From Verrucomicrobium sp. (lineage in GTDB: Bacteria; Verrucomicrobiota; Verrucomicrobiia; Methylacidiphilales; UBA1321): DNA of 45,673 nt. The translations under genes were made by a program, and so were the position numbers. Below are positions 1 through 8,356 of this stretch, piece by piece (position 1 is the first letter of the stretch; every line of letters begins with the position of its first letter). A model generated the notes under the pieces. It did no database searches. It worked only from the letters and a program-made list of their open reading frames with translations, and had not been told where the DNA came from. The stretch covers positions 1-45,673 of the forward strand of contig JAFIGT010000006.1 in the NCBI GenBank assembly GCA_017849585.1. The letters are read 5' to 3'.

Positions 1-201
1 ACCACTCGGAAGGTCTCCACCCCCACCACCGCCGCGCCCCAGCAAGCGCCCACGACCCCCCCACCCCCGCCGGCCCATCCCCCATCCACTCCCGCTACCG
101 CCGACGAGTCCCCCTCCTTTCTGCGACTTGACTCCCCGCCTCCGTCCAACAGCGCCCCCTCGTCTCCCCTCTTCCCCGCTCCCAGTGCGCCGCCGCTGTA
201 A
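1..201 (+). CDS. C-terminal proline/serine/threonine-rich tail of a protein entering from the left (partial)
   Basis: Frame 1 is open from the first base to a TAA at 199-201 and encodes about 66 residues dominated by Pro, Ala, Thr and Ser, including a run of five prolines. No start is visible, so this would be the end of a gene beginning outside the window. Such tails are common on cell-envelope or low-complexity proteins, but nothing here identifies the family. The C-rich composition could also keep a frame open by chance. A large inverted repeat follows the stop, which suits a gene end. Confidence 0.45.
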   Translation, partial: TTRKVSTPTTAAPQQAPTTPPPPPAHPPSTPATADESPSFLRLDSPPPSNSAPSSPLFPAPSAPPL

Positions 202-243
202 AATCGTCAGCGGCACCAGACATCGGAGTCACGAATCCGAACC

Positions 244-350
244 GTAGGGCGGTTCTGTGAACCGCTGGCTGGCACCGCAGGTGCCATGAGTGGAGAGCTT
301 GCATTCAAATTTGCAGGAGAGACAATCGGCGGTTCACAGAACCGCCCTAC
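244..350. repeat. Long inverted repeat (22-bp perfect arms) with a nested hairpin
   Basis: The arms at 244-265 and 329-350 are perfect 22-base reverse complements (core GGGCGGTTCTGTGAACCGC). They are separated by 63 bases that contain a second hairpin, GGCACC-GCA-GGTGCC, at 271-285. The right arm ends exactly where leader-element copy 1 begins. A weaker version of the same layout (GGCGGCAC at 17266-17273, GTGCCGCC at 17336-17343, 62 bases apart) precedes copy 2. It may be a transcription terminator for the left-hand gene, a REP-like element, or part of the leader element itself. It lacks the U-run of a classical terminator. Confidence 0.8.
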
Positions 351-591
351 ACGCAAAAATGTCACACACGCAGCTCACGTAGCTCACCTAAGACAAACAC
401 TCCCGCGCCACCTGTGGTAGTCTTCCTCCATGCGCGGACTCTTTTCCTTCGCAATCTCAAATCGGAAATGCGGAATTTCCCGTATCGACACCACCGCGAC
501 ACCCAACAGAGGCGGTCGATCTTTGTAGCGCCATGTCGACGCTGTTTATTTTTTTCGTGCCATCCCCTACCCCCACCCCTAAAAACACCCT
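351..591 (+). repeat. Dispersed leader element, copy 1 (most diverged), upstream of the yjbQ-like gene
   Basis: The copy opens with GCAAAAATGTCACACACG and the box CAGCTCACGTAGCTCACCTAA, the same opening as the copies at 17341, 28864 (reverse) and 43341. It then carries a short ORF at 430-528 whose product has Ile-Ser-Asn at residues 9-11, matching the spacing of the other copies. A perfect GGAAAT/ATTTCC hairpin lies inside this ORF. The 3' part resembles copy 3 only near its end (a T-run, then TCG and CCCCTAAAAA). The gene start follows at 592. With the inverted repeat at 244-350 it accounts for nearly all of the 390 bases between the partial gene and yjbQ. Confidence 0.65.
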
Positions 592-1008
592 ATGATTTCC
601 CAGACCTTCACCTTTACCATTCCCACCAAAGGCAAGGGCACCTACGAAATCACCAAACAGGTGCAGGCCGCCGTGGATGAAACCCGCATCAGCGAAGGCA
701 CCGCCTCCGTCTTCATCGCCCACACCAGCGCCAGTCTCGTGCTCTACGAAAATGCCGACCCCACCGCACGCGAGGACCTGCACCGCTTCATGGAAGAGGT
801 CGTCCCTGAAGACGAAACCTATCTCCACGACGCGGAAGGGCCCGACGACTCCACCAGCCACCTGCGCATGGCCCTCACCCGCACCAGCGAAGTGATCCCC
901 ATCAATCGCGGCAGCCTCTGCCTCGGCACCTGGCAGGGCATCTTTATCTTTGAACACCGCCGCGCTCCGCATCGCCGCACCATTTACCTCAACGTCACCG
1001 GAGTCTAA
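592..1008 (+). CDS. YjbQ/UPF0047 family protein
   Basis: This 138-residue protein has the family landmarks in order: HTSASL near residue 45, ENADP, a central His-x4-GPDDSTSHLR stretch, and the closing GTWQGIFIFEHR. The length is normal for UPF0047. E. coli YjbQ has weak thiamine-phosphate synthase activity in vitro, but the physiological role of the family is unsettled, so I assign no reaction. The conserved His and Asp residues suggest a bound metal or phosphate. The ATG at 592 sits only about six bases after CCCCTAAAAA and has no Shine-Dalgarno sequence. It is the first gene after leader-element copy 1, and the antiporter gene follows after five bases, probably in the same transcript. Confidence 0.9.
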   Translation: MISQTFTFTIPTKGKGTYEITKQVQAAVDETRISEGTASVFIAHTSASLVLYENADPTAREDLHRFMEEVVPEDETYLHDAEGPDDSTSHLRMALTRTSEVIPINRGSLCLGTWQGIFIFEHRRAPHRRTIYLNVTGV

Positions 1009-1013
1009 TCCCC

Positions 1014-2450
1014 ATGGAAAATCCCACCGCGCTTCCCACCTTCCCGCTGCCGCTCAACCAATACGCGCACACAGAAGGCGCGGGACTCTGGCAGGTGCTC
1101 GTGGAGCGCGTGCAGGCCGATCCCTTCAATCTCCTCGCCAGCGTCCTCTTCCTCCTCGCCATCCTCCACACCTTCCTCGCTCCCACCCTGCTCAAGCTCG
1201 CCCACCGCCTCCAGCATCACCACGACGACGAGATCCGCCGCAAAAAAGAAGCCGGCCACTCCATTCACCCGCGCCACGAACGCAGCATGCCCGCCGCGGC
1301 GCTCCACTTCCTCGGTGAAGTCGAAGCCATCTTCGGCCTCTGGGTGGTACCCCTGCTCATCGCCATCACCTTCACCAAGGGTTGGGACACCGCCAAACAT
1401 TACCTCAACGACACAGTCAACTACACCGAACCCCTCTTCGTCATCGTCATCATGGCCATCGCCGCCAGCCGCCCCATCCTGCAATTCGCCGCGCGCGGCA
1501 TGGCCCTCCTCGCCGGAACCTCGCCCGCCCGCTGGTGGTTGACGCTCCTCACCGTTGGCCCACTCCTCGGCTCGCTCATCACCGAGCCCGCCGCCATGAC
1601 CATCTGCGCGCTGCTGCTGGGCCGCGAATTCTACGCGCTCAAGCCCGGCATGACATTCATGTACGCCACCATCGGCCTCCTCTTCGTGAATGTCTCCGTC
1701 GGTGGGACACTCACCAACTTCGCCGCACCGCCCGTCCTCATGGTCGCCGCGAAATGGAACTGGAGTTCGCTCTACATGCTGCAGGAATTCGGCATTCGCG
1801 CCATCGTCGCCATCCTGTTGAGCAACCTCGTTTACTTCCTCTATTTCCGCCCGGAATTCACCGCCCTGGCGACCAAACGCAAGCAGGTCGCCAGCGCCCA
1901 TCCCGACGAGGAGGAAGCCGTGCCGCTCTGGATTACCGGCGTTCACCTCGCCTTTCTCCTCGGCACGGTCATCGTCGCCCACTACCCCGCCCTCTTCATC
2001 GGCGGCTTTCTGTTCTTCCTCGCCTTCACCATTGCCACGAGTCCCTACCAGGATGAAATCAACATACGCTCACCGCTGCTCGTCGGCTTCTTCCTCGCGG
2101 GACTCGTCATTCACGGCGGACTGCAAGGCTGGTGGATCGAACCGCTCCTCGGCCGCTTGAGCCAATGGCCGCTCCTGCTCGGAGCGACCTTCCTGACGGC
2201 TTTCAATGACAACGCGGCTATCACCTATCTCGCCACGCTCGTACCCGATTTCAGCGAGACACTGAAAATCGCCGTCGTCTCCGGTGCCGTCGCCGGGGGC
2301 GGCCTCACCGTCATTGCCAACGCGCCGAACCCGGCGGGTCAATCGATCCTCAACAAATACTTCCCCAATGGCGTCGCACCCGGCCCCCTCGCCCTCGCGG
2401 CCCTCTTTCCCACCGCCATCGTGCTCCTCTGCTTTGCGGCGTTCCGATAG
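1014..2450 (+). CDS. Putative Na+/H+ antiporter (PF07399-like) integral membrane protein
   Basis: The 478-residue protein has about ten to twelve hydrophobic segments. An N-terminal cytosolic-looking loop rich in His and basic residues (HHHDDEIRRKKE, about residues 76-87) follows the first segment. The central region has the polar membrane motifs typical of this family: PLLGSLITEPAAMT, then SVGGTLTNFAAPPVLMVA, and near the C terminus AFNDNAAITYLA with a Gly-rich GGGLTVIANAPNP segment. Such re-entrant, Asn/Asp/Pro-containing loops are typical of ion-transporter superfamily members. Transport of Na+ against H+ is inferred from the family name only. It lies five bases after yjbQ and ends at a hairpin terminator. 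Confidence 0.8.
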   Translation: MENPTALPTFPLPLNQYAHTEGAGLWQVLVERVQADPFNLLASVLFLLAILHTFLAPTLLKLAHRLQHHHDDEIRRKKEAGHSIHPRHERSMPAAALHFLGEVEAIFGLWVVPLLIAITFTKGWDTAKHYLNDTVNYTEPLFVIVIMAIAASRPILQFAARGMALLAGTSPARWWLTLLTVGPLLGSLITEPAAMTICALLLGREFYALKPGMTFMYATIGLLFVNVSVGGTLTNFAAPPVLMVAAKWNWSSLYMLQEFGIRAIVAILLSNLVYFLYFRPEFTALATKRKQVASAHPDEEEAVPLWITGVHLAFLLGTVIVAHYPALFIGGFLFFLAFTIATSPYQDEINIRSPLLVGFFLAGLVIHGGLQGWWIEPLLGRLSQWPLLLGATFLTAFNDNAAITYLATLVPDFSETLKIAVVSGAVAGGGLTVIANAPNPAGQSILNKYFPNGVAPGPLALAALFPTAIVLLCFAAFR

Positions 2451-2464
2451 ACGGCTGAAACTGA

Positions 2465-2498
2465 AAAGGCTGGTCCCGCTTGCGCAGAACCAGCCTTT
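2465..2498. terminator. Bidirectional intrinsic terminator between converging genes
   Basis: AAAGGCTGGT at 2465-2474 pairs perfectly with ACCAGCCTTT at 2489-2498 around a 14-base loop. The A/T ends of the stem supply short U-tracts on both strands. It sits between the antiporter gene (+) and the small membrane-protein gene (-), so it can serve both. Confidence 0.75.
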
Positions 2499-2534
2499 CG
2501 CTTCTGTCCAAGGCGTTAACCGCCGTGGGACGGA

Positions 2535-2714
2535 TCAATCCTTATGATATCGTTCGTACAACGATTCACCGGCGGCTTCGCGCGTGACGCGCTCATCCTC
2601 TGCCTTGCGGTAGAGTTTATAACCCGCCGCCAAAGCCAATCCCCCAACGAAAGCCAAAGCCAGCGCAACCACCACGGGCTGCAGATCAGACTTCTTCTTT
2701 TCTTGCTGTGACAT
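2535..2714 (-). CDS. Small single-span membrane protein, 59 residues
   Basis: From the ATG at 2714 the product is 59 residues: a polar, Lys-rich start (MSQQEKKKSD), one hydrophobic helix (VVVALALAFVGGLALAAGY, about residues 13-31) and a charged tail ending YERYHKD. I chose 2714 over an upstream ATG because a strong Shine-Dalgarno sequence (GGGAGGAG, 2719-2726) lies about five bases before it. No family is recognised. The basic residues flanking the helix predict an inner-membrane protein with a short cytoplasmic tail. It appears monocistronic. Confidence 0.65.
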   Translation of the reverse strand: MSQQEKKKSDLQPVVVALALAFVGGLALAAGYKLYRKAEDERVTREAAGESLYERYHKD

Positions 2715-2837
2715 ACTACTCCTCCCTTTCCACTTCATTAAAACTCCGGTAATTCAAAATGCAACCAAGGAAAACTGATAAAATCAGCACTTCCCTTTAG
2801 ATGAAATCGGCACAACCATTCCAAGCATAAGCGGCTT

Positions 2838-3128
2838 ATGGTTAATTTTCCTTCTCCTCAATACCTGACCCTCCACGTCGTCCCCAATGCCCCGAAAAGT
2901 GCGGTCGTCGGCCGCCACGGAAACGCCCTCAAAGTCAAACTCCACGCCCCCGCAGTCGACAATAAGGCCAACACCGAACTCGTCCGCTTCCTCGCGGAGC
3001 AACTTCACCTTCCCGCGGCAGCCGTCACCCTTGTACGCGGCCAGAAATCCCGCGAAAAAACCGTCGCCCTCTCCACCCTCACCATCGCCCAAGCCGAAGC
3101 AATCCTTCTCGGCGAAGCCAGAGCCTGA
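2838..3128 (+). CDS. DUF167/UPF0235 (YggU) family protein
   Basis: This 96-residue protein matches the YggU fold. It has an early beta strand with VVPNAPKSAVVG, then LKVKLHAPAVDNKAN and the basic segment RGQKSREKTV, which is the usual order in the family. The length is also typical. The biochemical role of the family is not known to me. It is the first of three tightly packed plus-strand genes (DUF167, VOC protein, unknown): the VOC start is 19 bases downstream. No clear Shine-Dalgarno sequence precedes the ATG. Confidence 0.85.
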   Translation: MVNFPSPQYLTLHVVPNAPKSAVVGRHGNALKVKLHAPAVDNKANTELVRFLAEQLHLPAAAVTLVRGQKSREKTVALSTLTIAQAEAILLGEARA

Positions 3129-3147
3129 CCTTTCCCGCCCCCTCGCC

Positions 3148-3657
3148 ATGACACACTCCATCGATCACCTCAACCTCGTCGTGCACGATCTCGACGCCAC
3201 CGTCCGCTTCTACTGCGATCTTCTCGGCTTTCAACAAACCAACCGCGCCACGCTGCAAGGAAGCTGGATTGACGCCGTCGCCGGACTCCCCGACATTCAG
3301 GCCGACGTCGTTTTCCTCGAACTCCCCGGCAACGGCCCCCGCATTGAGGTCCTCCAGTATCGCACCCCGGTCGGGCAAAATTTACCCGCCAACTCCCTCG
3401 CCAATACCTTCGGCCTGCGCCACTTTGCCCTCCGCATTTCCGACATGACGGCCACCGTCAAGCGCCTCCGCGCCGCCGGAGTCCAATTCGTCAGCGACCC
3501 CGTCGAAGTCCCCGCCGGCATTCTGAAAGGTGCCCGCGTACGCAAAACCCTTTGCTACTTTCACGATCCCGACGGCGTCCTCCTGGAACTCGCCGAGTAT
3601 CATGACACAGAGGGTTGTCGAAACGAAACCAGTGCGCTAGACTCCTCGGATGATTAG
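3148..3657 (+). CDS. VOC (glyoxalase/bleomycin-resistance) superfamily protein
   Basis: The product is 169 residues starting MTHSIDHLNLVVHDLDATV, a standard opening for a vicinal-oxygen-chelate fold with His-7 as a likely metal ligand. Two beta-alpha-beta-beta-beta units follow: FYCDLLGF to RIEVLQY, then LRHFALRISD to LLELAEY. HFALRI and the final glutamate are further candidate metal ligands. The substrate cannot be read from sequence: glyoxalases, dioxygenases, epimerases and resistance proteins share the fold. I chose the ATG at 3148 because the frame upstream is only the shadow of the DUF167 gene. The last eight bases overlap the next gene's start. Confidence 0.85.
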   Translation: MTHSIDHLNLVVHDLDATVRFYCDLLGFQQTNRATLQGSWIDAVAGLPDIQADVVFLELPGNGPRIEVLQYRTPVGQNLPANSLANTFGLRHFALRISDMTATVKRLRAAGVQFVSDPVEVPAGILKGARVRKTLCYFHDPDGVLLELAEYHDTEGCRNETSALDSSDD

Positions 3658-4033
3658 CAAAGGCTACGTCGCCATTTTCGACGCCCCACTGAACAAAGAG
3701 TCCATCAGTCTCTTCGTCGAATCGTGGCTGGAACGCTTCGAACGCGTGGAACAGGTCACGCCCGAACCCGGCCTCTCCGCCACCGCCCTTTCCATCAGCA
3801 AGCGCGAGGAAATCATGTGGGAACCGAGCCTGCAATTCCGCGTCATCAACGGCGACGAATTCACCTGGGTCTACGTCACCCAGAACCGTCGGGTCATCGA
3901 AACCACCGGTTTTCCCTCGGAAGAAATCTCCCTCTGCCTCGACGTCCTCATCGAACTTGAAGGCGTCACCGAAATCATCGAGGAACACAACGACAAGCGC
4001 CTCGACGAACTCGAGAAGCAAGGGCTGCTGTAA
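3650..4033 (+). CDS. Uncharacterised 127-residue protein
   Basis: I do not recognise the family. The protein is soluble, with an ISLFVESWLERFERVEQV amphipathic helix near residues 18-35, a central segment ending with GDEFTWVYVTQNRRVIETTG, and a very acidic C-terminal helix. Its start overlaps the VOC gene by eight bases, so translation of the two is probably coupled. It may therefore act with the VOC protein, but no function is assigned. Codon use resembles its neighbours. Confidence 0.7.
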   Translation: MISKGYVAIFDAPLNKESISLFVESWLERFERVEQVTPEPGLSATALSISKREEIMWEPSLQFRVINGDEFTWVYVTQNRRVIETTGFPSEEISLCLDVLIELEGVTEIIEEHNDKRLDELEKQGLL

Positions 4034-4151
4034 TTCTTTTCACACACCCCGGCGCCATCCACGACATTACATTGTCACTGACCGCCAACCGGATGATTCT
4101 GCATGGCATGAACTTCGAGTTTCTGATCGTTCTCCTCTGAAATTTGCGATC

Positions 4152-4787
4152 TCAACTCTCGAATTTCCCCTGCCGCAAAAACCGCACGATCCGGCCAAAC
4201 ACCGGCCGCGACACGAGCAATCCAAAATGATTCACATGCGCGACCGCATGCGCCGTCGCTCCCGCGAGTCGCGTCTCCTCCAGCGTCACCGTGCCGTCAT
4301 TCGGTCCCGGCATGGCACCCAGCACCTGCCCGATACCAAGAGGATAAGTCCCCGCGATCACGCCAAATGGCCGCTCGTCCTTCCAGCTCGGTTGCCCCCG
4401 TTGCAGCAGCGGCAACAACGTCCTCCCGAGAATCGGCCGTTCCAACCCAAGCTGTTGAATCCGCTGTGCGGTCCACGATCCATTGAACGGCGAACCCAAC
4501 GCCACCACATGGCCGGGCCGCGCTTGAGGCGTCCGCTGTAAAAGTTCATGCGTAAGCAAACCGCCGAGGCTGTGACAAACAAAGTGCACCGTCTCGCCCT
4601 CCGACGCATCCACAAAGGCACGCAACGCCGCCAGATTATCCTCCGTCCCACCGCGCACCGAAGGGTAGCGGAATTGACGCACGCGATAACCCGCCTCGCG
4701 CAACCGGCGCGCGAGCCACTTCATCTCCACGCCGAGCATCCAGATGCCGTGCACCAGCACCACTGTTTCCTGATGCGATTGCGTCAT
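4152..4787 (-). CDS. Alpha/beta hydrolase, lipase-like
   Basis: The 211-residue protein opens with VVLVHGIWM, the oxyanion-hole HG motif. It has the nucleophile elbow CHSLGG near residue 95, an acid candidate in PNDGTVTLEE, and a late histidine in AVAHVNHFGLL. Together these resemble a Ser-Asp-His triad of the cytosolic lipase/PGAP1-like type. The short length and lack of a signal peptide suggest a cytoplasmic esterase or acyltransferase with unknown substrate. It overlaps the upstream gene by four bases (ATGA), so the two form a translationally coupled pair. Confidence 0.8.
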   Translation of the reverse strand: MTQSHQETVVLVHGIWMLGVEMKWLARRLREAGYRVRQFRYPSVRGGTEDNLAALRAFVDASEGETVHFVCHSLGGLLTHELLQRTPQARPGHVVALGSPFNGSWTAQRIQQLGLERPILGRTLLPLLQRGQPSWKDERPFGVIAGTYPLGIGQVLGAMPGPNDGTVTLEETRLAGATAHAVAHVNHFGLLVSRPVFGRIVRFLRQGKFES

Positions 4788-5239
4788 GACCCCACCGTGT
4801 GCTCCGGTGCCCGGCTTTCCTCCGGATAAACTGCCACCGCAGCGGCCAGCTCGGTCCCAGCGAAAACCGTACCCGTCAATCGCTCGACAAGTTGCCGCGC
4901 CTTGCGGTCACGCGCACGGCGGAACCACCCGCGCCCGGCTTCCGCATCGGCATCCATGATCGTGGAAAGCCCCGCCGAATAAAACGCCATCCGCAACGTC
5001 ACGGGGACAAATCCCATCCAGCGAAAAGTCGTCACAATCTCACCCTTCTCAAAATTCCGCGACACCTCCGTCAGCTTCGCCTCAGCCAGCTTCGAGCGCA
5101 CCGCTTCGAAAACATAGCGGTAGGGCGCATCGGAGGCGCACCGTTCCACCAGCACCTGGTTGAACCGAATTTCGAGTTTGGCCTCGGACCGGATCGGCTG
5201 CACGACCTTCGCCCGCGGCTTCAGATTATCGAAGCTCAT
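4784..5239 (-). CDS. Uncharacterised 151-residue protein
   Basis: No family is recognised. The protein is soluble and basic: an N-terminal half of alternating strands and helices (KLEIRFNQVLVERC, YRYVFEAVRSKLAEAKL), a more hydrophobic middle with RWMGFVPVTLRMAFYSAG, and a Lys/Arg-rich stretch (FRRARDRKARQL). It is the first gene of the pair with the lipase-like hydrolase, sharing ATGA with it. It diverges from the PilT-type gene at 5388, leaving 148 bases for promoters in both directions. Confidence 0.65.
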   Translation of the reverse strand: MSFDNLKPRAKVVQPIRSEAKLEIRFNQVLVERCASDAPYRYVFEAVRSKLAEAKLTEVSRNFEKGEIVTTFRWMGFVPVTLRMAFYSAGLSTIMDADAEAGRGWFRRARDRKARQLVERLTGTVFAGTELAAAVAVYPEESRAPEHTVGS

Positions 5240-5387
5240 GATGATTTATGCAATTAGACACTAGCAGATTCCCGTCCCTTGACCAGTTCGCCGTGGGGAG
5301 CTTCGAGCGCGCACTCACTAACCAGCGCAATTTTTCAAGCCCGGACTTGTCCCGCGTCCACAATGCGCTTAACTTCGCCCTATTCCC

Positions 5388-6458
5388 ATGGTCGAACTCA
5401 TCGACAAACTCTGCATCGCGATGCGCGCCAACCAGGCCTCGGATCTTTTCCTTTACGAAGGCGGCGTGCCTCAAATCCGGCTCAATGGCAAACTGATGGA
5501 TCTCGGCGACAGCCCGCTGGCTCCCGAATTGATCGAACAATTCTGGCTCGAATGCGGCGCCAGCGCGTCCACCCTCGACCGAGATACCGCCTTCTGCGCC
5601 TCCGATGGCGGCCGTTTCCGCGTCAATCTCTTCCGCACCCTGAGCCGTCGCGGCGCGGTGCTTCGTGAAATCAAGACCACCATTCCCGATCTGTCCACGC
5701 TCCGCCTGCCCACCGAGCTGCTCACCACCTGGGTTTCCCGTCCGGCGGGACTCCTCCTCGTCGCGGGCCGCACCGGCTCGGGCAAATCGACCACCATCGC
5801 CTCGTGCCTCCAGTGGTTGAACGAGCATGAGCCTCGTCACGTGGTCACCATCGAAGATCCCATCGAATACCTCTTCCAGAATCAGGCCTGCCTCTTCAGC
5901 CAGCGCGAAGTCGGCATCGACACCGACTCCTTCGCCGAGGGCATGCGCCGGTCACTACGTCAAAGTCCGGACGTGATTTTCGTCGGTGAAATCCGCGATT
6001 ACGCCTCCGCCTCCACCGCCCTACAAGCCGCCGAGACCGGCCACCTCGTTGTCACCACCCTGCACAGCGCGAACGTCGCGGAGACGATCGAACGCTTCGT
6101 CCAGATCTTTCCCGCCACCGATCGCGAAGGCGCCCAGCGCATCCTCAGCAGCCAGCTCATCGGCGTCTTCTGCCAGCAACTCGTCCCCACGAAAGAAGGC
6201 GGCCTCACCCCCGTTCTCGAATATCTCCAAAACGAAGGTCTCAGCCGCAAATACATTCAAGACGGTCGCAACCCGGAACTCTCCGACATCATCGCCCGCG
6301 GCGACAACGCCACCTCGCGCTCCTTCCTGACCTCCCTGGCCACCGAGGTGCAATCAGGCGTAATCCATCAGGATGTTGCCCTGCAGTACTGCGAAAATCC
6401 GCATGAACTCAGCCGCGTCCTGCGCGGCATCTCCAGCGGCTCGACGGTCAAATCCTGA
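5388..6458 (+). CDS. PilT/PilU-type secretion ATPase, first of a tandem pair
   Basis: This 356-residue GspE/PilT-family ATPase has a Walker A motif GRTGSGKST at residues 127-135. The Asp box is around VTIEDPIEYLF, the Walker B-like segment is PDVIFVGEIRD, and the His box is around LVVTTLHSANVAETI. Family members hydrolyse ATP at the inner-membrane base of type IV pili to retract the pilus. The C-terminal region lacks a clear AIR motif and differs from the second copy. It is therefore more like an accessory PilU-type ATPase, although that subtype is an inference. The second ATPase starts 38 bases downstream. Confidence 0.88.
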   Translation: MVELIDKLCIAMRANQASDLFLYEGGVPQIRLNGKLMDLGDSPLAPELIEQFWLECGASASTLDRDTAFCASDGGRFRVNLFRTLSRRGAVLREIKTTIPDLSTLRLPTELLTTWVSRPAGLLLVAGRTGSGKSTTIASCLQWLNEHEPRHVVTIEDPIEYLFQNQACLFSQREVGIDTDSFAEGMRRSLRQSPDVIFVGEIRDYASASTALQAAETGHLVVTTLHSANVAETIERFVQIFPATDREGAQRILSSQLIGVFCQQLVPTKEGGLTPVLEYLQNEGLSRKYIQDGRNPELSDIIARGDNATSRSFLTSLATEVQSGVIHQDVALQYCENPHELSRVLRGISSGSTVKS

Positions 6459-6495
6459 GAACTTCGCCAAATCCGTTCGTCTTATCTTTAACGCT

Positions 6496-7587
6496 ATGGC
6501 CAACGAAAACGTCCTCGATGTCGTCTACTTCCTCACCGAGACGGTCAACCGCTCCGCCTCCGATCTCCATCTCGCCGTCGGCTCGCCGCCCATGGCGCGA
6601 CTGCACGGCTCACTCGTTCCCCTCGCCGAATACAATCTCACCGCAGACAATTGCCGCGATCTCATCCTTGGCATTCTCACGGAAAATCAACGCGCCCGGC
6701 TGGAAGAAGATTGGGAGCTCGACTTCGCCCTGCAGGTCGACGGACTCGGTCGTTTTCGCGGCAACGCCCACTACTCGCGCGGCTCGCTCGAAGCCGCCTT
6801 CCGCCATATCCCGAGCGCAATTCCCGACATCAAGAATCTCGGCCATCGACCGTTTCTGATGCAGCTTTGCAATCTGGAACAAGGCCTCATTCTCTTCACC
6901 GGCATCACCGGCTCCGGCAAAACAACCACGCTCGCCTCCATCATCCAGCATATCAGCAGCCAGCGCACCGGCGTGATCATCACCGTCGAAGACCCCATCG
7001 AATTCATCTTCGAGAACCGCCTCTCGCTCGTGAAACAACGCGAACTCGGCACCGACACAAAAAGCTTCCCCACCGCCTTGCGCCATGCGTTGCGGCAAGA
7101 CCCAGACATCATCATGATCAGCGAAATGCGCGATCGCGAAACGATGCAGACCGCCATCAGTGCCGCGGAAACCGGTCACCTGGTCCTCGCCACCGTTCAC
7201 ACCATCGACGCCCCCAAGGCGCTCGACCGCCTCATCGACAGCTTCCCGCCCGATCAACAACCGCAGATCATCGCCCAGTTGGCGAACTGTCTGCAAGCCG
7301 TCGTCTCGCAGCGACTCCTTCCCCGCGCCGACGGCCAGGGCCGCGTTCTCGCCACCGAAATCATGGTCTGCAACAACGCCATCCGCGCCTGCCTGCGCGA
7401 CCGTCGCGGCGAGCAGATGATCGGCCTCATGGAAATCAGCAGCCGCGAAGGCATGCACACCATCGATGACAGCCTCATCGAGCTGCTCGAAAAAGGACTC
7501 ATCACCAAGGAAGAAGCGCTCATCAACGCCCGCGACCCCAATCGCATCAATAATCTCAAGGCCAAGAAAAGTGGTTTCTTTAGTTAG
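6496..7587 (+). CDS. PilT-like twitching-motility ATPase, second of a tandem pair
   Basis: From the ATG at 6496 the product is 363 residues. It shows the PilT order: an N-terminal PAS-like domain with SASDLHLAVGSPPMAR, Walker A GITGSGKTT (136-144), VTVEDPIEFIF, the Walker B-like segment PDIIMISEMRD, then LVLATVHTIDAP. The C-terminal segment NAIRACLRD carries the AIR sequence characteristic of true PilT and is followed by a GMHTIDDSLIELLEKGLIT helix. It most likely powers pilus retraction together with the preceding ATPase. An in-frame ATG at 6373 exists but lies inside the previous gene. No other pilus genes are in the window. Confidence 0.9.
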   Translation: MANENVLDVVYFLTETVNRSASDLHLAVGSPPMARLHGSLVPLAEYNLTADNCRDLILGILTENQRARLEEDWELDFALQVDGLGRFRGNAHYSRGSLEAAFRHIPSAIPDIKNLGHRPFLMQLCNLEQGLILFTGITGSGKTTTLASIIQHISSQRTGVIITVEDPIEFIFENRLSLVKQRELGTDTKSFPTALRHALRQDPDIIMISEMRDRETMQTAISAAETGHLVLATVHTIDAPKALDRLIDSFPPDQQPQIIAQLANCLQAVVSQRLLPRADGQGRVLATEIMVCNNAIRACLRDRRGEQMIGLMEISSREGMHTIDDSLIELLEKGLITKEEALINARDPNRINNLKAKKSGFFS

Positions 7588-7612
7588 ATAGCGATCTGAA
7601 ATCCATAGAAGC

Positions 7613-7631
7613 GGCGGCACACTGTGCCGCC
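7613..7631. repeat. Short perfect hairpin after the PilT pair
   Basis: GGCGGCACA at 7613-7621 and TGTGCCGCC at 7623-7631 form a near-loopless perfect inverted repeat. It lacks a U-tract, so it may be a rho-dependent or REP-like element rather than an intrinsic terminator. The GGCGGCAC core recurs at 17266-17273, just before leader-element copy 2. Confidence 0.6.
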
Positions 7632-7691
7632 AGCTACTGCCCTGCGCCAGCAGCTTGTATTCGGCACAATTGATGCTTAGTTATAACCAGG

Positions 7692-8282
7692 ATGAAAACC
7701 ATGAAAATGCCGGCGCAGATCCCGATCATGACGCTGCCCAACGCCATCCTCTTTCCCCAGGCGTTGCTCCCGCTCTACATTTTCGAACCGCGCTACCGCG
7801 CCATGCTCAAGAAGTCCCTCGAACAACAGCGCATGTTCGCCATCGCCATGCCCGGCGCTCACACCCGGCCCCGCAACATCGGCGGCATTGGGATCATTCG
7901 CGCCTGTGTCGATCGGCCCGATGGCACCTCCAATCTCATATTGCAAGGCGTCTCCCGCGTCCGTTTCACCCACTTTGTTCAAAAAGAACCCTACTATGTG
8001 GGCGATATCGAAGTCCTCGAAACGCAAGGCAACAATCCCACGCAGGTGGAAGCCTACGCCGCACGCGTGCTCCAGCAAGTGAATCGCCTCCATCAAGGTG
8101 GCTCGCTCGACAACGACGGAATCATTAAATTCCTCAACGAGCTGACCGACTACGAAGCCCTCGCGGACATCATTACCTACAGCTTCATCGAGGATGTCGG
8201 CCGCAAACAGGCCATTCTCGAGGAACTCGACCTCTGCAAGCGCCTGCGCAAGGTGGAACTCGCACTGAAGAAAATCGACTGA
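7692..8282 (+). CDS. Stand-alone LON substrate-binding domain protein
   Basis: This 196-residue protein resembles only the N-terminal domain of Lon protease. It has PIMTLPNAILFPQALLPLYIF, then EPRYRAMLKKSLEQQRMFAIAM, and the GVSRVRF strand in the middle. The AAA+ and Ser-Lys protease domains are absent, and the length matches free-standing LON-domain proteins. These are thought to bind unfolded or specific protein partners, and several lack a known role. The ATG at 7692 follows an AGG; an internal ATG a few codons later is possible. It converges on ruvB with 74 bases between, in which I see no clear terminator. Confidence 0.85.
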   Translation: MKTMKMPAQIPIMTLPNAILFPQALLPLYIFEPRYRAMLKKSLEQQRMFAIAMPGAHTRPRNIGGIGIIRACVDRPDGTSNLILQGVSRVRFTHFVQKEPYYVGDIEVLETQGNNPTQVEAYAARVLQQVNRLHQGGSLDNDGIIKFLNELTDYEALADIITYSFIEDVGRKQAILEELDLCKRLRKVELALKKID

Positions 8283-8356
8283 AGATCTCGTTTCCCAGCC
8301 TCTATCGGCAATCAACAGGATGTGGCGCCAGAGCCTAGCGCTCATCATCCTGGCAT

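Noticed and set aside
95-304. 69-residue minus-strand ORF at the left edge
   Set aside because: It runs through the inverted repeat and a C-rich tract and has no recognisable features; the plus-strand frame 1 tail is more plausible.
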